In this document: in pieces, positions 9,510-20,869 of the stretch | Position numbering within the stretch: position 1 is the first letter of the stretch | Layout of the letters: every line of letters begins with the position of its first letter | Assembly (NCBI GenBank): GCA_030490835.1 | Contig: CM059972.1 | Location: 6,354,264-6,418,263, forward strand | Length of the DNA: 64,000 bases | Reading direction: 5' to 3' | Origin: Annona cherimola | Taxonomy: Eukaryota; Streptophyta; Magnoliopsida; Magnoliales; Annonaceae | The notes under the pieces: generated by a model | Database searches by the model: none | What the model was told of the DNA's origin: nothing | Seen by the model: only the letters and a program-made list of their open reading frames with translations | Made by a program: the position numbers and the translations under genes

Positions 9510-11379
9510 ATGTCACTGAGCAAAACCATTTACGGGATCACGTGTGGAATCATGGGAAACCTTCAGTGTCGATTACCAATCCTAAGTTTCATAGCTTCCT
9601 ACTTGAATTTCATAAATCACAAACCTTCTTCCTTGCAAGAAAGAACGGCGAGATCTGGGCTAGAGCTAGATGGCACCTTAACACCCAAAGAAGACATTAC
9701 ACAGAGGCAGAGCAGCCCCGAAATGGATAATGGCAAGGCATCAGCAGCAGTCCCCCCTCTTGCCTCTTCCTACGACTACTACATCCGGCCCCTTCTCGAC
9801 GCCGTCGATCAGCTCCGGCAGATGAAGGCGATGGAAGAAGACATCGGCCTTCCCACCATCGTCGTCGTCGGTGACCAGTCCAGCGGCAAGTCCAGCGTGC
9901 TCGAGTCCCTCGCCGGCATCAGCCTACCTCGCGGGCAGGGCATCTGCACCCGCGTCCCCCTCGTCATGCGCCTGCAGAACATCCCCGCCGGCGACGACAA
10001 AGAACTCCTTCTCCAATACGAGGGAGGGAACTCAATCGCCACAACGGAAGAAGACATCCCTAATGCAATCACGACCGCAACCGAAGCCGTCGCTGGCCAA
10101 GGGAAAGGCATCTCTAACAAGCCTCTCACCCTCGTGGTGAGGAAACACGGAGTGCCTGATCTCACTATGGTCGATCTTCCCGGCATCACTCGCGTCCCCG
10201 TCCACGGCCAGCCTGATAACATCTACGAACAGATATCAAGCATCATCATGAAATATATCAGCCCCAAAGAAAGCATCATTCTCAATGTTTTGTCTGCGAC
10301 CGTGGATTTCTCAACGTGCGAATCCATTCGGATGTCGCAGCAGGTCGACAAGACCGGCAAGCGGACCCTCGCCGTCGTCACCAAGGTCGACAAGGCACCG
10401 GAGGGACTGCGGGAGAAGGTCACCGCCGACGACGTGAAGATCGGCCTCGGGTATGTCTGCGTGAGGAACCGTATTGGGCATGAGACTTACGAGGCGGCGA
10501 GGATGAAGGAAGCAGAGCTGTTTCAATCTCATCCCCTGCTCTCCCAGATCGACAGATCCATCGTGGGTGTCCCCATGCTAGCGCAGAAGCTGGTACAGAT
10601 CCAAGCTTCCAGCATCTGCAAATGCCTCCCGGAGGTCATCAAGAATATCAATGACAAGCTGGCGAAGAACGTGGAAGAGCTGAACAAAATGCCTCCGAAA
10701 TTCACCACAGTTGCAGACGCGATGCAAGCCTTCATGCGCATCGTCGGCGGGGCGAAGGAATCCCTGAAGAAAGTGCTGATAAGAGGCGAGTTCGAAGAGT
10801 ACCCATATGAGAAAAACATGCATTGCACTGCCCGCATGAGGGAAATGCTGGATAAGTATGCTGAAAAACTAAAATCCAAGTTTTCCAATTCTGGGTCGGC
10901 CTCTGCTTCAGACTTCTTACTGCTGGAGATCAGCGTGTTGGAGGAGGCCAAGGGAATTGGACTCCCTAATTTCCTTCCCAGATCGTCATTTCTCACCATT
11001 TTGCAGTGGCAGCTGATGACATTGGCCGACTCGCCTGTGGAATTCGTGGAGGAAGTGGTGAAATACAAGGAGGACGTGGTGCTCCGCGTGGTTTCAGAGC
11101 ATTCCAAGGAGTACCCGCAGCTGCTGGCGGTGACGAGGAGAGCCGTCCGTAAGCTGATGGAGAGAGTTAGAGAGCGGTCGGTGGCGCATGTGAAGGAGCT
11201 GATCGAGATGGAGAAGATGGCGGATTACACGGCTAATCCGGAGTACGAGGAGAGATGGAGCAAGCTGATGGTGAACAGGAAAAGGTTCATGGGTCTTGTG
11301 CGAGAGGGCTACTACGAAGAGACGGTGAACCGGTTCTACCGCAACTCGACAGAGCGCTTCACTGAAATGGTGGTGGAAG

Positions 11380-11686
11380 TGTTGAGAGTTGGATGCTCTT
11401 ACAATAAAATATTGCTTATAAAAAATACAACAACAAATAATACACCCAAAATAATTTGGACACTTTATACGCTCCTACTCTTAATACTAGCACTACCCGT
11501 ACAAATATTCCCTTCCTTACAATCACTCCAACTCACATAAAAAAAAACACCCACAAATCTACACACACCCTTCACTCCTTCGTCGCTCACCTGCTGCTTA
11601 TCTTCACTTTTTTTTTTTTTTTTTTTTATGAAATATTTTATTGGATGCCCTTTTTTATACGGCACGACATCTGTGCTGACTTTTTA
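11380..11686 (-). repeat. Copia-1 3' LTR
   Basis: 307 bp. In element orientation it begins TAAAAAGTCAGC and ends CTCTCAACA, so the 5' terminal dinucleotide is TA rather than TG in both copies. The polyprotein stop codon (TAA, 11684-11686) is formed by its first three bases. Confidence 0.93.
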
Positions 11687-14600
11687 ATTCTCCCCCTCAG
11701 CACCGACTTTCTTCTTTGCCTCTATGCTGTTTGTCACACCAATCTGACTTCTGAATTTTTCAAACTTTACTCTAGTTAGCCCCTTGGTAAATATATCTGC
11801 AACTTGATCTTCTGTGTTGGTGTGCTTCATTCTGATTTCTCTATCTAGCACTTTTTCTCGTATAAAGTGATAATGTACTTCGACATGCTTAGTTCTGGCA
11901 TGGAATACTGGATTCTCTGCTAAGCGTATAGCAGATTCATTATCGCAATATAGGGGCACTGAATAATCAGTAGGCTGGTGTAGATCTTTCATGAGCTGCA
12001 TCAGCCACTTGGTTTCTTGTGCTGCCATAGCTGCTGCTCTATACTCTGCTTCTGTAGTTGATAGAGACACAGTTGGCTGTCTCTTGCTACACCATGAGAC
12101 TACCGCTGATCCGAGAGCAAATATATATCCAGTGGTTGATCTCCTCGTATCATGGTCTCCAGCATAATCAGCATCACAATACCCTGCTAATTCGCATATT
12201 GCATTCTTCTTATATAAGAGACCAAGATTAACAGTTCCTTTTACATACCTTAGTATGCGTCGAACTGCATCTAGATGCGGCTTCCTTGGTTTCTCCATAT
12301 AGCGACTTGCTATGCTGACAGCGAATGCTATATCTGGTCGTGTAAGAGTTAGGTAGATTAAACTACCCACTAGTTGCCGATACATCGTCGAGTCTGCTAA
12401 CTCTTGACCTTCTAGTGAGCATAGCTTGGTATTAGGCTCCATGGGTGTAGATATGGGCTTACAATTAAGTAGCCCATACTTCTTTAATAAGTCTTGAGCA
12501 TATTTCTGCTGACATAGGAATAGTCCTTCTTTTGTACGCTCAACTTCTAGCCCAAGAAAATATTTCAATTCTCCAAGGTCTTTCATCAGAAAACGAACTG
12601 AGAGATTGGCCTTGGTTTGATTGATTTCTCTTTCATCATCACCAGTAATTATTAGATCATCCACATATACTAGCACTATTGCTAGCTTTCCATTTTTATT
12701 TTTCACAAATAGACTTGAGTCAGCTGGTGCAACAGAATACCCACTTTGTAGTAAGAATTCAGCAATCTTACCATACCAGGCTCTCGGCGCCTGCTTTAGT
12801 CCATATAAAGCCTTTTTCAGCTTGCAAACGTATTCTGGATGGGTTGTGCTCTCGAACCCTTTGGGCTGCATCATATATATTTCTCGATCTAGTTCGCCAT
12901 GCAGAAATGCATTCTTGACATCCATTTGCCAGAGCTTCCATGACTTGCTAGCTGCAAGTGCAAGTAATACTCGAACTGTTGTAATCTTTGCCACTGGGCT
13001 AAATGTTTCATCATAATCTAGCCCATACTTCTGAGAAAACCCACGTGCTACCAGCCGAGCTTTATATCTTTCAACTGACCCATCGAGCCGTAACTTTAAT
13101 TTGTACACCCATTTGCATGATATGGGTTGCACATCTCTCGGTTTTGGTACCAGGTCCCATGTCTCATTTTGCTTTAAGGCTTGAATTTCTTCTTCCATAG
13201 CCTTCCTCCAGTATAGACTCTGGGATGCTTCCTCGTACGTAACCGGTTCCGCTTCTTCAGTTGCTTCGAGCACTGCTGCATTAGCATATTTTGGATTCGG
13301 CTTCCGTTGTCTGCTGGATCGCCGTGGAATAGGTCTTGCTATTTCTTGCTCATCGAACTCTTCGATCTGGCTCAGTCTTTCTTCTTCTATACTCCTGTGA
13401 TGCACCCCTGTTTGCCATGGGCTATCTGATTCAGGTGATTTGGACTCCTCTCTACTTGGTGAGAGTTCGTCCTCCTCAATTGGCCCTTCTGTTGACTGAG
13501 TTTGACTTGGCTCGATTTGCTCCTGCAGTCTTTCTTTTAATTGTTCTTCCATTTCATTAGAGTCAGGTAATAAGACTGCCTGTGGTGACCACCAAGATGA
13601 TGCCTCATCGAAAATTACATTTCGTGAGACATGGCATCGGCCTGTGGTTGGATCACAACATTTCCAACCTTTTCTTTGGCTATCATAGCCAACAAATATA
13701 CAGCGAATGACCTTTTTATCGAACTTACTACGGAGGTGGTCAGGAACAAACACATAGCAAATGCATCCAAACACACGGAAATGACTTACCGTTGGTTTGA
13801 TGCTCCACAATTTCTCAAAAGGAGAAATATACCCAAGTCTAGGTTGAGGAAGCCTATTTATGACATGGGCAGCAGTCTTCATGCATTCAGCCCAAAATTT
13901 AGGTGGCACATTCTTGGCATGCAGCATACTTCTGCATATCTCTGCCAAGTGTCGATTTTTTCTTTCTGCCACTCCATTCTGTTGTGGCGTGTTTGGGCAA
14001 GTCAGCTGTCGGCGTATCTTACACTTTTGTAAATACTCTGAAAATTCAGCTGACGTATACTCTCCCCCATTGTCTGTGCGCAGGCATCGTATTTTTCGGC
14101 CTACTTCACTTTCCACTTTTTGCTTAAATTCTTTGAATTTAGTGAATGCCTCAGATTTTTCTTTCATAAAATCAACCCAGACGTACCTTGAATAGTCATC
14201 GATGAAGGTTATCATGTACTGGTAGCCGCTAATGGATGGCTGCTTCACTCGTCCAAATACGTCTGAGTGTACTATCTCGAGAGGCACCTTGGTCCGAAAT
14301 TTTGACTCCTCATACGGTAGTTGATGTGCCTTTCCGAACTGACATCCGGCACATACCGTATCTTCTTGAACTTCGAGTTGGGGAAGACCTCTGAGCATAG
14401 ACTTTTTCATCAACTGCTTCAGCTTATGATAGCTTACATGTCCCAGCCGTGCGTGCCATAAATCTGCAGTTTCATTTCTCCTTGTCTTGTCTACGTATGC
14501 TGTCTGTGCAGACATCACATAGACAGACTCAAGCCGACGCCCTTTCATGATCGGCTCATTTGTTATTTTTAATTTAGGATATACTCTTACATCACTTGGA

Positions 14601-15175
14601 CCAAACACCACATAATTTCCAGAGGCGGTGAGTTGTGAGACAGATAATAAATTTTTCTTCATACCTGGTACATGGAACACATTTTCCAATTGTACCTTCT
14701 GTGAGCTGAACCGAGGAGTAAACATAGTTTTGCCGATATGGGTGATGGGCAGCTTCGAGTTGTTAGCCGTTACGACCACTTGTCCTCCTTTGTACTCAGA
14801 CGTGCTAGTCAGCTTCTCATAGTCTCCTGTCATATGATTGGAACATCCAGAATCGACAATCCAATCATTATTATAGTTTATTAAATTTTCACTTACTGAT
14901 ATGAGAGCCGTCTCCTCTTCTGTCTTGATAATGCAAGGTGCCGCCATCTCTTGGAGCTCTTCCATTGCAAGGGATGCTTGAAGATCCCATTCTTCTTCAT
15001 TATGGATAGAGATCGCAGTATTTCCCTCTATTCGCTTGAACCAGCAATCTCTAGCAAAGTGGCCTCTTTTGCCGCAGTTGTAACACTGGTCCTTCTGCTG
15101 TCGGAATTTGGTTTCTCTTTTGTCACCATTCTGACGAGCTCCCCCTTGCTGTGAGCTTTGTCCTTGCTGCCTCCT
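11684..15175 (-). CDS. Copia-1 Pol polyprotein: protease, integrase, RT, RNase H
   Basis: The frame is open from the Gag frameshift (~15175) to the TAA at 11684. The ATG at 14965 is only internal, since copia Pol is normally made as a fusion to Gag. In order: CCHC knuckle, protease DSGCSNHMTG, GAG-pre-integrase LWHARLGHVSYHKLKQL, integrase core (HSDVFG, RTDNGGEYTS, then PNTPQQNGVAERKNR), RT (LHGELDREIYMMQPKGF, catalytic YVDDLIITG) and RNase H (GYCDADYAGD, SLSTTEAEYRA). All catalytic motifs are present and no stop interrupts them, so enzyme domains look intact despite the upstream frameshift. It makes cDNA and integrates it. Confidence 0.94.
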   Translation of the reverse strand, partial: RRQQGQSSQQGGARQNGDKRETKFRQQKDQCYNCGKRGHFARDCWFKRIEGNTAISIHNEEEWDLQASLAMEELQEMAAPCIIKTEEETALISVSENLINYNNDWIVDSGCSNHMTGDYEKLTSTSEYKGGQVVVTANNSKLPITHIGKTMFTPRFSSQKVQLENVFHVPGMKKNLLSVSQLTASGNYVVFGPSDVRVYPKLKITNEPIMKGRRLESVYVMSAQTAYVDKTRRNETADLWHARLGHVSYHKLKQLMKKSMLRGLPQLEVQEDTVCAGCQFGKAHQLPYEESKFRTKVPLEIVHSDVFGRVKQPSISGYQYMITFIDDYSRYVWVDFMKEKSEAFTKFKEFKQKVESEVGRKIRCLRTDNGGEYTSAEFSEYLQKCKIRRQLTCPNTPQQNGVAERKNRHLAEICRSMLHAKNVPPKFWAECMKTAAHVINRLPQPRLGYISPFEKLWSIKPTVSHFRVFGCICYVFVPDHLRSKFDKKVIRCIFVGYDSQRKGWKCCDPTTGRCHVSRNVIFDEASSWWSPQAVLLPDSNEMEEQLKERLQEQIEPSQTQSTEGPIEEDELSPSREESKSPESDSPWQTGVHHRSIEEERLSQIEEFDEQEIARPIPRRSSRQRKPNPKYANAAVLEATEEAEPVTYEEASQSLYWRKAMEEEIQALKQNETWDLVPKPRDVQPISCKWVYKLKLRLDGSVERYKARLVARGFSQKYGLDYDETFSPVAKITTVRVLLALAASKSWKLWQMDVKNAFLHGELDREIYMMQPKGFESTTHPEYVCKLKKALYGLKQAPRAWYGKIAEFLLQSGYSVAPADSSLFVKNKNGKLAIVLVYVDDLIITGDDEREINQTKANLSVRFLMKDLGELKYFLGLEVERTKEGLFLCQQKYAQDLLKKYGLLNCKPISTPMEPNTKLCSLEGQELADSTMYRQLVGSLIYLTLTRPDIAFAVSIASRYMEKPRKPHLDAVRRILRYVKGTVNLGLLYKKNAICELAGYCDADYAGDHDTRRSTTGYIFALGSAVVSWCSKRQPTVSLSTTEAEYRAAAMAAQETKWLMQLMKDLHQPTDYSVPLYCDNESAIRLAENPVFHARTKHVEVHYHFIREKVLDREIRMKHTNTEDQVADIFTKGLTRVKFEKFRSQIGVTNSIEAKKKVGAEGEN

Positions 15176-15873
15176 TTGCCAGCTGCCCTCTTGCTTTCAC
15201 CATTTGGCCTCGCAGCTAATCGATCTCTATTTTGGAATTCTCTCTTTTTGCTAAAGAGAGCATTCTCCTCATCTTTTAACGAAACTTTAGACATTTGCTT
15301 GTCTAAAGCTTCTTGGTTGGCCAATATATTTTCTAACTCAGTTAGAGTTGGTTCTTTGGCCCATCCACGGGTAGCAATGATAATCCCGTGGTATTCTGGT
15401 TTTAAGCCATGGATGATAATCCTCCTCATCCTAGTCTCAGAGATCGAATTTTCTGGGTCTAATTTTGAAATTTCTCCACAAAGAAATTTAACTTTGGAGA
15501 AATATTCACTTACCGTCATATTCTGCTGCGAAATGGATAACAACTCATTTTCCAACTGCTGGAGCTTTGCATCATTTTTCCTTGTGTAGAGTGCTGCGAG
15601 AGTGTCCCATGCCTCCTTGGGTGTTTTAGCATCCTTAATCTTCTGCAGTAACTCGTCTTCAATAGTTACTGTTAGCACGTACATGGCTTTGCCAGCTTTT
15701 ATCTTCCACTTCTTTGATTCCTCGTCATCTATGGGTGGCGCAGTATTATTGCCGCCAACTATATCCCACAGATCTTGACCAAGCAGATAAAACTGCATAC
15801 GCAAACACCAAGTATTATAGTTATTATAGTTTAGCTTCTCAATGGTGCTTACCGAGGTAGAAATATCTGCCAT
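15175..15873 (-). CDS. Copia-1 Gag (frameshifted before its zinc knuckle)
   Basis: Capsid-type Gag (UBN2-like). The ATG at 15873 (MADISTSVSTIEKLNYNNYN) is the likely start; the open frame extends upstream only through non-ATG codons. Visible are the IEKLNYNNYNTWCLRMQFYL capsid start and the later motif LLSISQQNMTVSEYF. Around 15175-15190 the frame slips: the CCHC knuckle CYNCGKRGHFARDC (complement of about 15041-15082) is coded in the frame that continues into Pol, while the Gag frame runs on to a stop at 15028. A single-base indel thus separates Gag from the rest. It may be real or an assembly error. Confidence 0.8.
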
Positions 15874-16021
15874 CGTGACTTGGTATGCCCAGCACTTTGC
15901 CAAGTAAGCTGATTTTAGCTCCACAATCCTAGACTGCGCACGTGCAGAATCTCTTCGTACTTTGTCTTGCTAGCGTAGCCTTCACGAACCACGGTCCCCG
16001 ACCCTTGGCTCTGATACCACT

Positions 16022-16329
16022 TGTTGAGAGTTGGATGCTCTTACAATAAAATATTGCTTATAAAAAATACAACAACAAATAATACACCCAAAATAATTTG
16101 GACACTTTATACGCTCCTACTCTTAATACTAGCACTACCCGTACAAATATTCCCTTCCTTACAATCACTCCAACTCACATAAAAAAAAACACCCACAAAT
16201 CTACACACACCCTTCACTCCTTCGTCGCTCACCTGCTGCTTATCTTCACTTTTTTTTTTTTTTTTTTTTTATGAAATATTTTATTGGATGCCCTTTTTTA
16301 TACGGCACGACATCTGTGCTGACTTTTTA
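16022..16329 (-). repeat. Copia-1 5' LTR
   Basis: 308 bp, matching 11380-11686 except for the T-run length near 16250-16270. It is followed on the + strand by the GGAAG target duplication and the resumed DRP4 reading frame. Confidence 0.93.
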
Positions 16330-16714
16330 GGAAGGAATTGGGACGGTTCGGGGAGAGCATCTGAAGAAGTATCCATTGTCGATGGTGGAGCAAGCTTTCG
16401 ACATGAAGATGAGGGTGGTGGCATACTGGAAGCTGGTGCTGCTGAGGCTGGTGGATGCGGTGGCTCTGCATCTTCTTTTCAGCGCCTGGAACTTGGTGGA
16501 CAGAGAGCTGGAGAGCGCGGTGGCGGAAGAGCTGCTGGGTGGAGGAGGAGGAGTTGGGGGGATTGAACGGATGCTGGAGGAATCGCCGGGCGTCGCAATG
16601 AAGCGCGGAAAGCTGAACAGAAGCATTAAGTTACTCAAGGAATCCAAGGATGTGGTTGCTAAGATCATGGATCGAATTGCTGCAGGCGTGCAATTTGTTG
16701 ATAGTGGCTTCTAG

Positions 16715-17435
16715 CTGTTGCTTTGCTCTGTTTTTTCTTTTTTCTTTTTTAACGGCCGATGGATTAGCTTCACTGTGTTTGATAGACATGAGGGCATCAA
16801 GCAAATCTAGATAGAAATTAAAATAAATATTTGCTTTTTGTCATTTTTTAGTATCTGCGTATGATGAGAAAATTGGGCAAGTAATATAAAATCCCTACAA
16901 GCTACTATATACAGTCTATTTTATAGCCCATGAAAAATGACCCATGTTGGTGATGACTTGCTGCTCTGTTTGGTCTCAATTGACTAGTAAGGCGATGAAC
17001 TATTACCCGGGGTGTGTGTGTATCGAGTTCTCTGTGCTTCGCAGAAGGCCCTCTGCAGTTCTATGGCCAAATTAGGATGATTTCATTGGATGCGATAAGA
17101 ATGAGATGAGATATTTTTATTTCAAATTTTTTATATCCAATAAAATATCTTATTTTTTTAATAGGTAATAACCTTACTTTTTTCACATTTACGCCTCCAA
17201 TCTTTCCATCATGTTCTCATTTCCTCTCTACTTCCCTTGCAATTGGATGACCTTGAACATTTCCATGTTAATCAGGTTTTGTGTATTTTGTAATTACAGA
17301 GCAATCAAACAATCATTACAGATTAATCCAGCAATGGAATTGAGTGGTGGTGTACCTCTCATGCAGGAGATTGTAAACTTCTATACCAGCCATGATCATC
17401 CATTTTGTCCAGTCCAGTCCAGTCCAGTCCAAAAA
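16715..17435. other. 3' flank of DRP4 gene 2 (unit B), no further gene
   Basis: Homologous to 37370-37860 (unit C) and 49398-50085 (unit D); shared landmarks include GAAAAATGACCCATGTTGGT and TTAGCTTCACTGTG-type sequence just after the stop. It ends in five tandem copies of GTCCA at 17407-17431. The short ORF at 17211-17471 has no recognisable domain. Confidence 0.55.
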
Positions 17436-17439
17436 AATT

Positions 17440-17730
17440 TATTTTTTATTTTGCTTTTTTCAGAAACTTGATAATCTTAATGTATTTAATATGTAAATCA
17501 AGTTTCACTATTTTGGAATATATTTTTTAATTTTTAAAGATATGAGTATTTTAGTCATTTAATGGTTAAAAATTACTATAATAACTGTGTTCAAAAATCT
17601 AATATATATATATATATACATTTCCAAAAATAATAAAACTTAATTTATATATTAAATACACATAGATTAATAAGTTTAAGAAAGAAAAAGCAAAAAAGGT
17701 TTTTAAATAGGGCTATTTGCCCGAGCTAAG
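17440..17730. repeat. Palindromic element P8
   Basis: AT-rich inverted repeat with the family blocks (TAATGTATTTAATATGTAAATC on the left, complement-like TATATTAAATACACATAGATTA on the right). Confidence 0.5.
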
Positions 17731-17806
17731 CAAGTATTATTTTACCCAAGCTAATAAAATCATTTCTCTTTATATATATATGTATGTTATAATTCTGTAA
17801 AGCCAA

Positions 17807-18035
17807 ATGCATAAGAGCTACCACGCATCTATCAAAAAAATTATTTTTAAAAATTTTGTATGAATTTTTTATAAAATTGTTATTCTATATATATTTAATT
17901 TATATACCAAGTTTTATCATTTTTTAAAATGTGTATATATTTAAAATTAAAAAAAAAACACACATCTTCAAAAATGCTAAAAATTTAATATATTTTTTTG
18001 GCTAAATGCATGATGACTCCCATGCATCTAGTATT
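17807..18035. repeat. Palindromic element P9
   Basis: Left end ATGCATAAGAGCTACCACGCAT, right end ATGCATGATGACTCCCATGCAT, with AT-rich family core between. The ends differ from those of P1, although the interior is of the same kind. Confidence 0.5.

Positions 18036-18039
<4 letters not shown>

Positions 18040-18070
<31 letters not shown>
18040..18070. repeat. (TA)n microsatellite
   Basis: About 15 uninterrupted TA units directly after palindrome P9. Confidence 0.95.
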
Positions 18071-18071
<1 letters not shown>

Positions 18072-18715
18072 CATAAATCCAAAATATACAAGAGTGAATT
18101 TGGTTTACGCCATGATTAGAGTGCAAGCCACTGTAAAAAGGGTCACTTGATTACAAAATTAACATCTACCTTACTTATTATATATAGAATTATTTATTTT
18201 AATACTGTGTTAATTTTCATTTAAATTAAATATATGTACGAGCACTATCTTAAAATGTACAAAATTAATATAATAAAATCAATATAATAAAATAATTTAA
18301 TATAATATCAATTTTAAAGTTGTATTTTTAACATCTAAACCCACAAAATATAATTTTGCCATCGATGAATTATCGTATAAAATATTACTGTATTCTAGTA
18401 AGCGTGGAGCAAATTTTGCGATAGTACAAATCATGCTTTCCGCTAACTACATTGATTTTGCTTATCAGATGACCGGTTTTTTGCCATGTGTTCTCTTATG
18501 AAAATTCGAGCTTGCTAATTAAATTCCTGAGACGGAGACTTAATTGGGGCGTCCATGACAATACAATGCCATTAGTCTTCATACTAAATCATTTTTGTAA
18601 AAATTATATAAACACTTTCGGATCTGCTTCTATAGTAAAATCGTTCGTTGCATTTGACTTTTCTTAAAATTTCTACATGCTTAATCAATTTTATTTAGAC
18701 AATATAAACTACGTG
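18071..18715. other. Unit B distal 3' flank, no gene seen
   Basis: Homologous to 39260-39870 in unit C (shared ATGAAAATTCGAGCTTGCTA and GACGGAGACTTAAT). No ORF of note. Confidence 0.5.
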
Positions 18716-18973
18716 CTCAACTTTTTGGATGAAAAGATTTTGTTATAAAAAATTTTGAATTTGAAAAAAATAATATGATATGATATAAATAATGATGAAG
18801 AGTAAATAAAATAAAGTTAAAATAGATAGGTTAGTCGTATGGTTAATTATGTAGAAATGATTGAAAAATAGGGTAATTGTATGGTAAGATGTGAAGAAAT
18901 GATTAAAAAATAAGGTAGTTATGGAGAGTGAAAAGTTTTAGCTTGACATTTTTTCTTCACTGCCAAACACACA
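18716..18973. mobile_element. Tourist-like MITE, diverged
   Basis: Reverse-orientation member of the family: GGATGAAAAGATTTTGTTAT at left, GCCAAACACACAT at right. The left terminal repeat is eroded. Confidence 0.55.
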
Positions 18974-19280
18974 TAAAAAATAAAATTAATATTTATATTA
19001 ATATGATATAGAAAAATTAATATGTATTTGATATATATATATAGCATACAATTCTCGAGTTTACAATTTGTGACTACAGCGGACATCGTCACATTAACTC
19101 ATCTAGAAATTAAATTATCTTAAAGTATATTGTTTATCTTCTATTCTTATCGGAAAAACTTTTATTAATATTTTTTTATTTAAATTTACAGTTACTAGAC
19201 ATTTTATGGAAAATTTCATTAAATAGACATTAATATTAATGATTATTATTTCTTACGATTGAACAAAATATAAATTAATA

Positions 19281-20672
19281 GTTGGTTACATTTTATATTT
19301 TAAAAATTAAGTTATTGAGATTCTCATAATTATAACTTATTTAATGTGTAGTAATATTCAATGAAATTTAATAATACTTTAAAGTCCTGATCTCGCACAT
19401 AGGGAACCCTTTACATTTTTCTTACATTTGTAATATCAGATGGTTAATGGTTACTGGGTTGGCAAACGCCATCTCTGTTCCTGAATTGATTTCAATGGTA
19501 GCACAATTTTCAAGGAGGAAAACGTACACCCGTCATAAGCTTGAGAAGATGGACGTTTCCCAAATGATTTTCCAAAAGCATCGAGCCAAACACTTATTGG
19601 ACAAAGAAATAATAGGTGCATTCTTAATACTCTTAATTAACTAGGAGCATTTGTTAAATGATAATACTTAAAAGAGAGGATCCCAATTACACGCACTCGG
19701 GTGCACTTAGACGCTCAGCTGCAAATATTCATTTTTAAATATTTTTTTAAAATTTTTTACATAATTATTAATCTAAGTATATTTAATATGTGTATCAATT
19801 TTTACTATTATGGAGATTCTTAAATTTTTGTTGGATTTTAAAAAATCAGTGACATTTGATTTTTAAAAAACTAAAAATCTCTAAAAATGGTAAAAATTGA
19901 TACACATGTTAGATATACTTAGATTAATAATTTTATAAGAAAAGTTTGAAAAAAATATAAAAAATGAGTTAATTGCACTTGGGTGCATCAAGTGTAAGTG
20001 CAGTCAAGTGCATTCAACTATTTCCATAAAAGAGAAGGAGAAACAAAAAGTGATCAGTCAACATGAACCTTTTCCTATGCATCCTGAGATTTTTGCATAT
20101 CTAGCCCTCGTTAGTGTTAGAAATAGAAGATTTAGCCCTCCAATTTCGACCATAGCAAAATTAACATTTTAATTTTTGATTACTTTACAAATCTAACCCT
20201 CAAATTTTAAAATTCCTATTCTACCCCTACCTCAAACCCTTGTTGGCACCGGAACAACACACCCCATAACGGGCCGAAAATAAGCATGAATAAATACATC
20301 AGAGACATCTCCCAATTCACACTCGCACACAACTTGCGATGGAAACTCACAACGCAATAAGGCTTTTCTTCCTCTCAAGTCTCAACTGGCGCAAAAAAGA
20401 AATTCCAGCTGCACCATACAAATAAAGTAAAATTTTAGGGCTTATATAGGCAGAATAATGGGTATAAATGGGAGTTTATCCATTTTAGGCTGGTTTTAAA
20501 AATATATTTTTAGGTATTTTTTTTAATTTTTTTTACAAACTTGTTAAGTGTATTGAATCTATAAAACAAAATTTACTATTTTTAGATATTCTAAAGTATT
20601 TTATAAAGATTTTAAACACAATGACATTGTCGTAATTTTCAGATTTTAAACACAATGGCATTGTCGTAATTT
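19281..20672. repeat. Duplicated segment, copy 2 (pair with 451-1822)
   Basis: Matches copy 1 along its whole length, including the small ORF (19447-19644) and the P1-type palindrome (19695-20017). The copies lie about 18.8 kb apart in the same orientation, with genes 1 and 2 between them, as expected if they mark equivalent ends of repeat units. Confidence 0.85.
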
Positions 20673-20850
20673 TCTTCCTCTGAAAATTACGACAATGCCA
20701 TTATGTTTTAAAATCTTTAAAAAATACTTTAAAATATCTAAAAATAATAAAACTTGATTTATAAATTCAATACACTGAGCTTAACATCTTTATAAAGAAA
20801 AACTGAAAAAATCAAAAAATATACTTTTTAGGCCGGCCTAAGTTGATCAC
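20480..20850. repeat. Palindromic element P10, both arms present
   Basis: Arms start TTTTAGGCTGGTTTTAAA and end ATACTTTTTAGGCCGGCC. The centre near 20670 has an inverted pair GAAAATTACGACAATG / CATTGTCGTAATTTTC. Copy 1 at 1640 retains only the left arm. Confidence 0.7.
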
Positions 20851-20869
20851 CTTACTTACAAAATTTCTA

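Larger units (their letters stand above)
11380..16329 (-). mobile_element. Copia-1 LTR retrotransposon inside DRP4 gene 2
   Basis: 4.95-kb element on the minus strand. It has direct LTRs at 11380-11686 and 16022-16329 and a perfect 5-bp target duplication GGAAG (11375-11379 and 16330-16334). The primer-binding site TGGTATCAGAGCC (complement of 16007-16019) fits initiator-Met tRNA, and the polypurine tract TGAGGGGGAGAAT is the complement of 11687-11699. The two LTRs differ, as far as I can see, only in a poly(T) run length, so insertion is very recent. Protein order gag, protease, integrase, RT, RNase H is that of Ty1/copia. Confidence 0.96.
9510..16714 (+). pseudogene. DRP4C-like gene 2, disrupted by Copia-1
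   Basis: Dynamin-type GTPase like gene 1. GTPase motifs GDQSSGKSS, DLPG and TKVD are intact, and so is the stalk. At 11379/11380 a Copia element enters the coding region; the frame runs on into the LTR for about 53 codons and stops at 11538-11540, giving a 676-residue ORF without the GED. The missing C-terminal 128 codons, in frame, resume at 16330 and end at 16714 with the usual VDSGF-type tail. No other break is seen, so the lesion appears to be the insertion alone. Because the GED is needed for stalk assembly in dynamins, the truncated product is probably inactive or interfering (inference). Annotated start 9510; an internal ATG at 9723 is at least as likely. Confidence 0.9.

Noticed and set aside
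12621..14195. Several + strand ORFs inside Copia-1
   Set aside because: Opposite strand to intact Pol with all catalytic motifs; no domains of their own.
14963..14965. ATG at 14965 as the start of Copia-1 Pol
   Set aside because: The same frame is open upstream through the zinc knuckle to about 15175; copia Pol is made as a Gag fusion.
15874..15924. Upstream extension of Copia-1 Gag to 15924
   Set aside because: The codon at 15924 is GTG, and the protein family begins at the internal ATG (15873).
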